Positions 17,739 through 25,653 of a stretch of 64,000 nucleotides of DNA are shown one piece after another. The DNA comes from Pseudarthrobacter sp. C4D7 (lineage in GTDB: Bacteria > Actinomycetota > Actinomycetes > Actinomycetales > Micrococcaceae), in NCBI RefSeq assembly GCF_013359725.1, contig NZ_JABFMW010000001.1, positions 186,001 through 250,000 of the forward strand, given 5' to 3'. Position 1 is the first letter of the stretch. Every line of letters begins with the position of its first letter. A program made the position numbers and the translations under genes. The notes beneath the pieces were generated by a model that was not told the DNA's origin, searched no databases, and worked only from the letters and a program-made list of their open reading frames with translations.

Positions 17739-18476
17739 TTGGACGGAAGCAATGGCGAAGCAGCAGCATCGCCGGCCGATTACAGCGACCTGAAGGCCGT
17801 CTTCTTCAACGGCACGCTTAAGAAGTCGCCCCAGACCTCCAACACCGATGGGCTGATCCGCATCAGCCGCCGGATCATGGAAAAATACGGCGTCAGCACC
17901 CGTGTGATCCGTACCGTAGACCACGACATTGCCAGCGGCGTCTACCCTGACATGACCCAGCACGGCTGGGCCACTGACGAGTGGCCGCAGCTTTACCCCG
18001 CGGTCCAGGAAGCCGACATCGTGGTGGTGGCCGGCCCCATCTGGCTGGGGGACAATTCGTCCCAGACCAAGAAGCTGATCGAACGCCTCTACGCCCACTC
18101 CGGCGAGCTCAACAGCAAAGGCCAATGGGCGTTCTATCCCAAGGTCGGCGGCTGCCTGATCACCGGAAACGAGGACGGCATCAAGCACTGCGCCATGAAC
18201 GTCCTCTACAGCCTGCAGCACATCGGCTTCAGCATTCCGCCCCAGGCCGACGCCGGGTGGATCGGGCCCGTTGGGCCTGGTCCGAGCTACCTTGATGAAG
18301 GCTCCGGTGGTCCGGAAACTGACTTCACCAACCGGAACACGACGTTCATGACCTGGAACCTGCTGCACCTTGCCCGGACCCTGAAGGACGCCGGCGGATA
18401 TCCCGCCTACGGGAACCTTCCCGGCGAATGGGCTGCCGGCACAAGGTTCGATTTCGAAAATCCGGAATATCGCTGA
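17739..18476 (+). CDS. Flavodoxin-like NAD(P)H-dependent FMN reductase family protein
   Basis: A 245-residue flavodoxin-fold protein. LKAVFFNGTLKKSPQTSNTDGLI (about residues 18-40) is the FMN phosphate-binding loop of the NADPH-dependent FMN reductase group. DIVVVAGPIWLGDNSSQTKKLIERLY (about 94-119) is the second flavin-contact segment, and the protein retains a GGCLITGNEDG loop. It presumably reduces flavins or quinones. The TTG start has a GAGGGGAGCGG site. The unusually long C-terminal part beyond residue 180 has GPGPSYLDEGSGGPETDFTN, seen in a subset of actinobacterial homologues. Confidence 0.85.
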   Translation: MDGSNGEAAASPADYSDLKAVFFNGTLKKSPQTSNTDGLIRISRRIMEKYGVSTRVIRTVDHDIASGVYPDMTQHGWATDEWPQLYPAVQEADIVVVAGPIWLGDNSSQTKKLIERLYAHSGELNSKGQWAFYPKVGGCLITGNEDGIKHCAMNVLYSLQHIGFSIPPQADAGWIGPVGPGPSYLDEGSGGPETDFTNRNTTFMTWNLLHLARTLKDAGGYPAYGNLPGEWAAGTRFDFENPEYR

Positions 18477-18498
18477 TCTCCAAGGACTTCTACTTCAT

Positions 18499-19581
18499 AT
18501 GACTACGCCCAGCCCTCTGTTGTCGCGCCCCGGCGCGGTCGAAGCCACCGGCCCTGACGCAGGAGTCGCCGCCCACTACGGCGAGCCGCTGCGCGAGCAG
18601 CGTGCCCTCGCAGCCGGAAGCGCCGTCGTCGACCTTTCCCACCGCGGCGTGGTCACCGTCACCGGTCCGGACCGGCTCAGCTGGCTCAATACCTTGTCCT
18701 CCCAGCAGGTGGCTGCCCTGAAACCGGGGGAGTCCAGCGAACTGCTGCTCCTCAGCGTGCAGGGCCGCATCGACTTTGACGCCCGCGTTGTTGATGACGG
18801 TGAAGCCACCTGGCTGATCGTCGAGGCCGCAGAGGCCGCCCCGCTGGCCGACTACCTTAACCGCATGAAGTTCATGCTGCGGGTGGAGATCGCCGACGTT
18901 TCCGCCGACTGGGCGGTTGTGGGCAGCACCCGGGCCGTGCCCGAATGGTCCGGCCACCTCGCCTGGCAGGACCCCTGGCCGCACGTCTCCGCCGGCGGAT
19001 ACTCCTACGCCACCGTCTCCGAGGAGAACCATCCCGGGCTTGAACGCCCCTGGTTCGAGTACCTCATCCCCTCCGCCGGGCTGGAGGACGCCGTTGCCGG
19101 CCGCGCGTTGGCCGGCGTGCTCGCCGCCGAGGCTCTCCGGGTTGCCGCGTGGCGCCCCAGGATCGGGGCCGAGACGGATGACAAAACGATCCCGCACGAA
19201 CTGGACCTGCTGCGCACCGCCGTGCATCTGGCCAAGGGCTGCTACAAGGGACAGGAAACCATCGCCCGCGTCCACAACCTCGGCCACCCGCCGCGCCGGC
19301 TGGTATTTCTGCAGCTGGACGGTTCCCAGCACACCCTGCCCGCCGCCGGCAGCCCCGTCATGGCCGGGGAACGGAAAGTGGGCACCGTGACGTCCGTGGC
19401 GCAGCACTACGAAATGGGCCCGGTCGCATTGGCAGTCATCAAGCGTTCCGTGGCCCCGGATGACATACTGACGGTCCTGGACGGCGACGAGCCGTACCCC
19501 GCCGCCCAGGAACTCATCGTCGCCCCGGACGCCGGCCAGGTAGTGGGGCGCCAGACCGGATTCCTGAGGGGGCCACGCTGA
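18499..19581 (+). CDS. ygfZ: Folate-binding protein YgfZ (iron-sulfur maintenance)
   Basis: A GcvT-like tetrahydrofolate-binding protein that helps assemble or repair certain iron-sulfur enzymes. The diagnostic motif KGCYKGQETIARVHNLGHPPRRLV (about residues 245-268) includes the conserved cysteine. The N terminus shows HRGVVTVTGPDRLSWLNTLSSQQV. The 360-residue length agrees with actinobacterial YgfZ. The stop and the following ankyrin gene overlap by one base (TGATG), so the two are translationally coupled. Confidence 0.93.
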   Translation: MTTPSPLLSRPGAVEATGPDAGVAAHYGEPLREQRALAAGSAVVDLSHRGVVTVTGPDRLSWLNTLSSQQVAALKPGESSELLLLSVQGRIDFDARVVDDGEATWLIVEAAEAAPLADYLNRMKFMLRVEIADVSADWAVVGSTRAVPEWSGHLAWQDPWPHVSAGGYSYATVSEENHPGLERPWFEYLIPSAGLEDAVAGRALAGVLAAEALRVAAWRPRIGAETDDKTIPHELDLLRTAVHLAKGCYKGQETIARVHNLGHPPRRLVFLQLDGSQHTLPAAGSPVMAGERKVGTVTSVAQHYEMGPVALAVIKRSVAPDDILTVLDGDEPYPAAQELIVAPDAGQVVGRQTGFLRGPR

Positions 19582-20003
19582 TGATTGGAAACACACCTGC
19601 AGGCGCGCCAACCGAGGCAGTTGAAGGGCCCGACGACGACGCCCTGGCTTTGGCACACACGCTCTTCCAGGCTGCCCGGGACGGAAGTGACGAGCTGCTG
19701 GGTGCCTACCTGGACGCCGGCGCGCCCGCCACCATGACCAACGCCGCCGGTGACTCCCTGCTCATGCTGGCCGCCTACCACGGCCACGCCGGGACCGTGC
19801 AGCTGCTCCTGCAGCACGGTGCCGACGCCAACACCGCCAACGACAGGGGCCAGACGCCCCTCGCAGGGGCGGCGTTCAAGGGCTACACGGATGTGGCCGG
19901 GGTCCTGCTGGGTGCCGGTGCGGATCCGGACGCCGGTTCGCCGTCGGCACGGGCTGCGGCACAGATGTTTGCGCGCACGGAGATCCTGGACCTCCTGGGC
20001 TAG
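19581..20003 (+). CDS. Ankyrin-repeat protein (140 aa)
   Basis: Contains three to four ankyrin repeats: AAGDSLLMLAAYHGHAGTVQLLLQHGADANTAN, followed by DRGQTPLAGAAFKGYTDVAGVLLGAGADPDAG, with a degenerate repeat before (DELLGAYLDAGAPATM). Such proteins act as protein-binding scaffolds. The partner is unknown, but coupling to ygfZ suggests the YgfZ pathway or its clients. It lacks a signal peptide and is probably cytoplasmic. Confidence 0.88.
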   Translation: MIGNTPAGAPTEAVEGPDDDALALAHTLFQAARDGSDELLGAYLDAGAPATMTNAAGDSLLMLAAYHGHAGTVQLLLQHGADANTANDRGQTPLAGAAFKGYTDVAGVLLGAGADPDAGSPSARAAAQMFARTEILDLLG

Positions 20004-20055
20004 CCTTACCCGGGTTTCCGCCCGGCACCAATAAAAACTCCTGAAGGATGACCGA

Positions 20056-21579
20056 GTGGAAAACGTAGAAAAGCCCTGGCCGGCGTTGTGGTCCCTGGTG
20101 ATCGGGTTCTTCATGATCCTGATCGACAGCACCATCGTGTCGGTAGCCAACCCGCGGATCATGGAGGGCCTCAACGCCGATATCAACTCGGTGATCTGGG
20201 TGACCAGCGCCTACCTGCTGGCGTATGCCGTGCCGCTTCTCATTACAGGCCGGCTGGGTGACAGGTTCGGGCCCAAGCGGCTCTACCTGCTGGGCCTGGT
20301 GGTCTTCACGGCCGCCTCCCTGTGGTGCGGCCTGGCCAGCAACGTGGAGACCCTCATTGCGGCCCGCGTGCTGCAGGGCCTCGGCGCGGCGGTCATGACG
20401 CCCCAGACCATGGCCGTCATCACCCGGATCTTCCCGCCTGACCGCCGCGGTGCGGCCATGGCCATCTGGGGTGCCACCGCCGGCATGGCAACCCTCGTGG
20501 GCCCCATCCTCGGCGGAGTCCTGGTGGACGGCCTTGGCTGGGAATGGATCTTCTTCATCAACGTTCCCATCGGCGTCGTCGGCTTCATCCTGGCCCTGCG
20601 CAATGTCCCGGCCCTGAGTACCCACCCGCACCGGTTCGACATCCCGGGCGTGCTGCTCAGCGCCGTCGGGCTCTTCCTGCTGGTCTTCGGCATCCAGGAA
20701 GGCGAGACCTACAACTGGGGCACCATCACGGGGCCCATCAGCGTGTGGGGACTGATCATCGCCGGTCTCGTCGTCCTGGCCGCGTTCGTGGCATGGCAGC
20801 GGTTCAACAAGGGCGAGCCCCTGCTTCCGCTGGGCCTGTTCCGCGACCGGAACTTTTCCCTCGCCAACCTGGGCATCACCATGGTGGGCTTCACCGTGAC
20901 GTCCTTCAGCCTGCCGCTGATCTTCTACTACCAGCTGGTCCGTGGCTTGACTCCCACCCAGTCGGCCCTCCTGATGGTGCCCATGGCGCTGATCTCGGGC
21001 GGCATGGCACCGGTCGTGGGCAAAATCGTTGACCGGGTCAACCCGAAATACCTGGCAGCCGGCGGCCTGACGCTCATGGCTGTGGCGCTGGTATGGAATG
21101 GCCTGCTGATGCAGCCCGATACGCCCATCCTGCTGTTCCTGCTGCCCAGCGCCGTCCTGGGCTTCGCCAACGCGGGCATCTGGGCTCCCCTGAGCACTAC
21201 CGCCACCCGGAACCTTCCGCCGCGCCAGGCCGGTGCGGGCTCCGGCGTCTACAACACCACACGCCAGTTCGGCGCGGTGCTGGGCAGCGCCGCGATCGCT
21301 GTCCTCATCCAGTCCCGGCTCGCCGCCGAGCTCCCGTCCGGCGGCCCGGCAGGGGAGGGCATGGGCATGGGCGGGGGCACCCTTCCCGAGTTCCTGCACG
21401 GAGGATTTTCGACGGCGATGGCACAGTCGATCCTCCTGCCCGCCGCGGTGGTCCTGGTGGCCGCAGCCGTTGCGCTGTTCTTCGCCAAACCGCAGCCCGT
21501 CCAGGGCTGGGGCGGCCAGGATGGCCGGCAGGACGAGGGCTCAGCGAAGGTGGACGCTGGTCTGGATTCCGCCGGCTGA
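20056..21579 (+). CDS. DHA2-family MFS drug exporter (14 TM, EmrB/QacA-like)
   Basis: A 507-residue proton-driven exporter. Motif A-like GRLGDRFGPKRLYLLGL (about residues 64-80) and motif C-like GATAGMATLVGPILGGVLVDGLGWEWIFFINVPIG (about 138-172) are clear, and about 14 membrane segments fit DHA2. The substrate is unknown and could be a cationic drug, dye or metabolite. The GTG start has a GAAGGA site. The C-terminal 39 bases overlap the convergent GNAT gene. Confidence 0.9.
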   Translation: MENVEKPWPALWSLVIGFFMILIDSTIVSVANPRIMEGLNADINSVIWVTSAYLLAYAVPLLITGRLGDRFGPKRLYLLGLVVFTAASLWCGLASNVETLIAARVLQGLGAAVMTPQTMAVITRIFPPDRRGAAMAIWGATAGMATLVGPILGGVLVDGLGWEWIFFINVPIGVVGFILALRNVPALSTHPHRFDIPGVLLSAVGLFLLVFGIQEGETYNWGTITGPISVWGLIIAGLVVLAAFVAWQRFNKGEPLLPLGLFRDRNFSLANLGITMVGFTVTSFSLPLIFYYQLVRGLTPTQSALLMVPMALISGGMAPVVGKIVDRVNPKYLAAGGLTLMAVALVWNGLLMQPDTPILLFLLPSAVLGFANAGIWAPLSTTATRNLPPRQAGAGSGVYNTTRQFGAVLGSAAIAVLIQSRLAAELPSGGPAGEGMGMGGGTLPEFLHGGFSTAMAQSILLPAAVVLVAAAVALFFAKPQPVQGWGGQDGRQDEGSAKVDAGLDSAG

Positions 21580-22257
21580 GAGACCCATTTTCCGCGCCAG
21601 CGCCAGGCAGCCGGTATTGCTGACGTCCGCACGCCACTGGAGCGTGAGGCCGGCGGCGAGGGCCTCGTGCGCGGCGATGGACCCCGCCAGGGACCCCAGG
21701 CCGCGGCGACGCCAGTCCGGATCCACCAGCACTCCCATGTTGGCCAGCAGCCCCTCCCATTCCCCATAGGCCCCGCAGGCCAGGGGGACGCGCCTGCCGT
21801 CCAGCTCATGCACGATCGTGTAGCGGTTTTCGAGCCCGGACAAGCCCACCTCGTTGACGTCGTCGGGCGGGCACCTGCCCTCCAGCTCGATCGCCTCCGG
21901 ATTCCCGTGCGAAACCGTCAGTTCCTCGGACGGCTGCTGGAGCGGCAGGTCGTCGGCGAAGAACAGGGCCGCGGCCCCGAGCCCATGGCCGCCCTGCTCC
22001 CTGGTGAGTTTCAGGAGCGTGACGTGCTGGGCCATTTCTTCGTCCGGAATAGCGGCCGCGGCGTCGATGACGGCCTGCGGTCCCACCAGCACGGAGCTTC
22101 CGAACAGCCTCACGAAGTCGACGGTCCGGGCCGATTCGTCGGCCCGGACGATCCGTTCCCCGGTGGACAGGGCGTCACCGAATGCGTCGTCGTCGAGGCC
22201 CAGCCGGCGTGCCCACGCCAACTGGATGATGGCCGCTGAGCCGGGGTCGAGTGTCAT
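21541..22257 (-). CDS. GNAT-family N-acetyltransferase (238 aa)
   Basis: The acetyl-CoA-binding part is C-terminal: MGVLVDPDWRRRGLGSLAGSIAAHEALAAGLTLQWRADVSNTGCLALARKMG, with the Arg-rich pyrophosphate loop (RRRGLGS). The N-terminal about 90 residues lack conserved motifs and may define the substrate pocket. Substrate unknown. Its 3' end overlaps the convergent exporter gene by 39 bases. The ATG has no ribosome-binding site but a TAGGCT box six bases before it. Confidence 0.85.
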   Translation of the reverse strand: MTLDPGSAAIIQLAWARRLGLDDDAFGDALSTGERIVRADESARTVDFVRLFGSSVLVGPQAVIDAAAAIPDEEMAQHVTLLKLTREQGGHGLGAAALFFADDLPLQQPSEELTVSHGNPEAIELEGRCPPDDVNEVGLSGLENRYTIVHELDGRRVPLACGAYGEWEGLLANMGVLVDPDWRRRGLGSLAGSIAAHEALAAGLTLQWRADVSNTGCLALARKMGLSAGGIQTSVHLR

Positions 22258-22263
22258 GCTCCC

Positions 22264-22269
22264 AGCCTA
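22264..22269 (-). promoter_or_regulatory. -10 box of a leaderless GNAT-gene promoter
   Basis: Minus-strand TAGGCT, six bases, ATG. No Shine-Dalgarno. The GNAT gene therefore starts independently although pfkA lies just upstream on the same strand. Confidence 0.55.
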
Positions 22270-22284
22270 GGGCGGCCCGGAGGC

Positions 22285-23310
22285 TTAGCCGAACAGGACC
22301 GCTGCTTCGTCGTAGCGGTTTTGCGGGACGGTCTTGAGCTGGCCCAGCGCCTCCTCGAAGGCGACATGCTGGATGTCGGTGCCCTTGAGTGCCACCATGG
22401 TGCCCCAGTAGCCTTCCACCACGGAGTCGATGGCGGCCATGCCCAGCCGGGTGGCAAGGACTCGGTCGAAGGCGGACGGGACGCCGCCGCGCTGGATGTG
22501 CCCCAGGATGGTGGCGCGGGTTTCGATGCCGGTGCGGGCCTCGAGTTCGGGGGCCAGCTGGTCCGCGATGCCGCCCAGGCGGGGGCGGCCGAAGGTGTCC
22601 AGGCCGCGCTCGGAGTGCGGGCTTTCCATGTGTTCAGGCACGAAGCCTTCAGCCACCACGACCAGGGGCGCGCGGCCGCGGGCCTGGGCTTCCTTAACCC
22701 ACTCTGTGATCTGTTCGATGCTGACCTTCTGTTCCGGGATCAGGATGGCGTGCGCGCCGGCGGCCATGCCCGCGTGCAGGGCGATCCAGCCCACGTGCCG
22801 GCCCATGACCTCCGCGATCATGCAGCGGTGGTGGGACTCGCCGGTGGTCCGGAGCCGGTCGATGGCCTCGGTGGCGATCTGCACGGCGGTGTCGAAACCG
22901 AAGGTGTAGTCGGTGGCGTCGAGGTCGTTGTCCACGGTCTTGGGGACGCCCACGATCTTCAGCCCGGCGTCGGTCAGCCGCTTGGCCGCGGCCAGGGTGC
23001 CTTCGCCGCCGATGGCGATGATGGCGTCGATGCCCAGCCGGTCCATGTGGGCTTTGATGGCCTCGGGGCCGCCGCCGTTCTCGAACGGGTTGGTGCGGGA
23101 GGTGCCCAGGATGGTGCCACCCTGCTTGGCGATGCCGCGGACCATGGTGCGGGGAATATCGATGATGTCCCCTTCCACCACGCCCCGCCAGCCATCACGG
23201 AATCCGACGAACTCCTGGCCGTGGACGGCGATGCCTTTCAGCACGGCGCCTCGGATCACGGCGTTCAGTCCGGGGCAGTCGCCACCGCTGGTAAGGATTC
23301 CAATTTTCAT
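22285..23310 (-). CDS. pfkA: 6-phosphofructokinase (group III)
   Basis: Phosphorylates fructose 6-phosphate in glycolysis. The N terminus MKIGILTSGGDCPGLNAVIRG fixes the start at 23310; longer readings add a non-conserved 30-residue stretch. The active-site loop is VPKTVDNDLDATDYTFGFDTA. The donor-selecting positions are mixed. IGGEGTLAA keeps the glycine typical of ATP enzymes, while PKTVDND has the lysine typical of pyrophosphate enzymes. That combination is known from actinobacterial ATP-dependent group III enzymes such as that of Streptomyces, so ATP is the likely donor. The 341-residue length is typical of this group. Confidence 0.95.
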   Translation of the reverse strand: MKIGILTSGGDCPGLNAVIRGAVLKGIAVHGQEFVGFRDGWRGVVEGDIIDIPRTMVRGIAKQGGTILGTSRTNPFENGGGPEAIKAHMDRLGIDAIIAIGGEGTLAAAKRLTDAGLKIVGVPKTVDNDLDATDYTFGFDTAVQIATEAIDRLRTTGESHHRCMIAEVMGRHVGWIALHAGMAAGAHAILIPEQKVSIEQITEWVKEAQARGRAPLVVVAEGFVPEHMESPHSERGLDTFGRPRLGGIADQLAPELEARTGIETRATILGHIQRGGVPSAFDRVLATRLGMAAIDSVVEGYWGTMVALKGTDIQHVAFEEALGQLKTVPQNRYDEAAVLFG

Positions 23311-23440
23311 GTTCGGCTCAAATCCTGGGGAGAAGGTGTACAGGCAGAGCGCCACGCTGAGCTCACCTAGAAGTGTAGTGGGGTGTGTGGGGTACGACAC
23401 AAACCGGTTACATGGCGAATTCCGGACGCAGGGACATGGA

Positions 23441-23483
23441 ACGGCCCCGGCTCCCGTGGATTCTCTACGGGAGCCGGGGCCGT
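23441..23483 (-). terminator. 17-bp perfect hairpin downstream of the PspC operon
   Basis: Arms 23441-23457 and 23467-23483 are perfectly complementary (17 bp, loop of 9). It lies 26 bases past the stop of the 85-residue PspC gene, reading on the minus strand, and upstream of pfkA. No clear T-run follows, so it may be a terminator of the non-U type common in actinobacteria, or a 3'-end stabiliser. Confidence 0.6.
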
Positions 23484-23508
23484 TCGGCCGGCGGTCAGGG
23501 CCGGTCTG

Positions 23509-23766
23509 TCAGGGCCGGTTCAGCGACCGGCGGTCCAGGAACGCCTGGAGCGGAATGTTGTTTTGCTGGTCGGGCAGGATTACCCAGGCCAGGACGTAGA
23601 AGACGAAGGCTGGGCCGGGGAGCAGTGCGAAAAGCAGGAAAGCGATGCGGACGTAGGCCACGTCCACGTTGAGCCTGGCCGCGATGCCGCCGCAGACACC
23701 GCCGAGCCACCGCTCGGGGCCGCGCCTCAGGCCGAAGCCCCTGACAATGCTGAAGAACTTATCCAT
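23509..23766 (-). CDS. PspC domain protein (85 aa)
   Basis: A short PspC-domain membrane protein. RRGPERWLGGVCGGIAARLNVDVAYVRIAFLLFALLPGPAFVFYVLAWVILPD covers the domain, with its amphipathic GGVCGGIA segment and transmembrane helix. PspC proteins respond to envelope stress in the phage-shock or Lia-type systems. It is the last gene in a minus-strand set of three envelope proteins that faces a PspC-headed histidine kinase. Confidence 0.88.
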   Translation of the reverse strand: MDKFFSIVRGFGLRRGPERWLGGVCGGIAARLNVDVAYVRIAFLLFALLPGPAFVFYVLAWVILPDQQNNIPLQAFLDRRSLNRP

Positions 23767-23769
23767 GGT

Positions 23770-24027
23770 TCAAGACTTCCCTGTCGTTGGTTCGTTGTCA
23801 CGTTTCCGGGCGGAGAGCAGGCCGCCTACCACCAGGGCCACACCTGCGCCGATCATGAGGCCGATCAGCACGTAGGTGCCGTTGAGGGTCACGATGCCCA
23901 GCTGGGCCACGATGATCAGCGCGGCCAGTGCCAGGACGATGAGTCCCCAGACCACGGTGCCCACCCGTGCGGGTGACTGCCCGCCTGTGTCCTGGCCCGC
24001 CGTCGTCGGGGTGTTGCTGTTGTCCAT
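23770..24027 (-). CDS. Small two-helix membrane protein in the PspC cluster (85 aa)
   Basis: Begins MDNSNTPTTAGQDTGGQ, a short polar N terminus, then two hydrophobic segments (about residues 25-46 and 50-72) and a basic tail ending RKRDNEPTTGKS. It starts 1 base from the stop of the large PspC protein and ends 3 bases ahead of the small PspC gene, so it belongs to one transcript. An upstream start would run into the preceding gene. Function unknown; probably a partner in envelope-stress sensing. Confidence 0.75.
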   Translation of the reverse strand: MDNSNTPTTAGQDTGGQSPARVGTVVWGLIVLALAALIIVAQLGIVTLNGTYVLIGLMIGAGVALVVGGLLSARKRDNEPTTGKS

Positions 24028-24028
24028 G

Positions 24029-25528
24029 TCAGTTGCCTTCCTGGATGGTGACGTTGCTGAAGGTGCCATCGATCTGCACCACCAAGTGGTTGCCCGGTTT
24101 GTCCGTGTTGTAGCTGCTTTCGCGGGTGGTGGTGCCGCCGCGCTGGCCGCTGACTTCGTTCAGGTTGCCCATGGTCATGTCCGCCTTGATGTCGACGGGT
24201 ACGTTCTGCGGGATCACCACCGTGACGTTGCTTGCGGTGATGTCCAGGGGAACCACGACGTCGGACGTCAGGGGGGCGTTGGGGGAGAGGTCCGTGAGGT
24301 CCACGGTTCCCCGCCCGGCGGTGATGTCGATGCCGCCGCGTGCCTCTTCGATGCTGGCCGGGTTCCAGTCCACCTGCTGGAAGCGCACCCGTCCGTCGTC
24401 AATGGTGTTGTAGATTCCACCGGTGACCAGGGCGATCACCGCGAAGAGGCTCAGGATCCCGGACGTCCTGCCGCGGAAGCCCGCCACCAGGATGCCCAGG
24501 CCAAGGACCGCCGCCGCGCTGCCCCATACGATGGCGTTCGCGGAGCTGCCCAGGGTGATGATGTTCGCCGCGTCCAGGGCCTTGAGTCCGCCCCCAACCA
24601 GCAGGGCGGAGCCTGTGGCGATGGCCACTGCCGGAGCGCCGGGACCGGAAGGGCGTGGCTTTGGGGGCCTCGGCGGGACCCACGGGGAGGGGTAGCCGCC
24701 CTGTCCGTGGGCGGCTGACCCGGACCCGAAGCCGGAGCCTGGGCCGCCAGGCCCCGCTGGGCCGGCTGTCCCCGCAGTGCTGCTGCCGTAGGGGGGTGCC
24801 GCTGCAGGAACCGTCCCGGGAGCGGTGCCCGCGGCGAATGTCGACGCATGGGAGGTATGGGGGCTTCCCATCGGGTAGGTGCCGCCCGGGGCCGCGGTTC
24901 CTTGGCCGGCGATGGTGGGGTTGGCCTTGCTGCGCTGGGAAAGGTAGTAGATCAGGTAGATGGCGCCGCCCACCCAGAAGAGCGTCCACAGCAGGCCGCC
25001 CAGGCCGTTGTGGTTCCAGCCCCAGAAGCCGCCGCCCAGGCCGGTGAGGCCCAGGACCGTGGCGATGAGGGAGCCCGTCATGCCGCTGGACCAGCGGCCG
25101 GCCCCGGCCTCCTGGACATGGATTCTGCCGTCCGGTTCCGGAAGGAAGGCCCAGGCCAGGCCGTACACCAGCACGCCGATGCCGGCCAGGAGGGTGAGGA
25201 CAATGAAGACGCCGCGGATGATGATCGGGTCCACGCCAAGCCGCTGGGCGATGCCGCTGCAGACACCGCCGATCCAGCGGTCGGTGCCTCGGTGGATCCC
25301 GTTGCTGCGGATCCAGCCGAAGAAGTCGGTGGACGGAGCCGGGGCGGGGCCGCCCTGGAATGCGTACCGCGGGGAGTCGCCCGCCGGAGGGGCCTGGGAA
25401 GGGTCCGGAGGCGTGGAGCCCGGGGACGGAAGCGGCTCGGTGGGCTGCTCGCCGGAGGTGCCGGACTGCCCGCCGGAAAGGGGTTCGGCCGGGTGACCGT
25501 CGTCAGGGGAGGGGGTCTGCGAGTTCAT
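24029..25528 (-). CDS. PspC domain protein with C-terminal LiaF-like repeats (499 aa)
   Basis: A proline-rich cytoplasmic-type N terminus (about residues 1-70) leads into a PspC domain (IHRGTDRWIGGVCSGIAQRLGVDPIIIRGVFIVLTLLAGIGVLVYGLAWAFLPEP, about 78-132). Several further transmembrane segments follow, with a Gly/Pro/Ser-rich linker (about 225-300). The extracytoplasmic C-terminal domain (about 395-499) is beta-rich and repetitive in style: GGIDITAGRGTVDLTDLSPNAPLTSDVVVPLDITASNVTVVIPQNVPVDI. This layout resembles LiaF/PspC proteins that restrain a Lia-type kinase. The GGAGGATCGAGGT site precedes the ATG. Confidence 0.87.
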   Translation of the reverse strand: MNSQTPSPDDGHPAEPLSGGQSGTSGEQPTEPLPSPGSTPPDPSQAPPAGDSPRYAFQGGPAPAPSTDFFGWIRSNGIHRGTDRWIGGVCSGIAQRLGVDPIIIRGVFIVLTLLAGIGVLVYGLAWAFLPEPDGRIHVQEAGAGRWSSGMTGSLIATVLGLTGLGGGFWGWNHNGLGGLLWTLFWVGGAIYLIYYLSQRSKANPTIAGQGTAAPGGTYPMGSPHTSHASTFAAGTAPGTVPAAAPPYGSSTAGTAGPAGPGGPGSGFGSGSAAHGQGGYPSPWVPPRPPKPRPSGPGAPAVAIATGSALLVGGGLKALDAANIITLGSSANAIVWGSAAAVLGLGILVAGFRGRTSGILSLFAVIALVTGGIYNTIDDGRVRFQQVDWNPASIEEARGGIDITAGRGTVDLTDLSPNAPLTSDVVVPLDITASNVTVVIPQNVPVDIKADMTMGNLNEVSGQRGGTTTRESSYNTDKPGNHLVVQIDGTFSNVTIQEGN

Positions 25529-25641
25529 ACCTCGATCCTCCCGTCCAGGCGCTCCTTCGCTCTACTGGGGGAAACCCTGAACCGCCCCTGAGCCGTCCCC
25601 GGGAACCGGCCGATTGCGGTCCGGGCAACCCTGATCCATGT

Positions 25642-25647
25642 TTGGAT
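25642..25647 (+). promoter_or_regulatory. Possible -10 box six bases before the kinase start
   Basis: TTGGAT followed by six bases and the ATG at 25654. It matches the TANNNT-N6-ATG geometry except at the second base. There is no Shine-Dalgarno. Confidence 0.35.
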
Positions 25648-25653
25648 GGACCC

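Noticed and set aside
19876..21399. 507-codon minus-strand frame opposite the DHA2 exporter
   Set aside because: Rich in H, Q, D and G without hydrophobic core or motifs; the plus-strand exporter explains the region.
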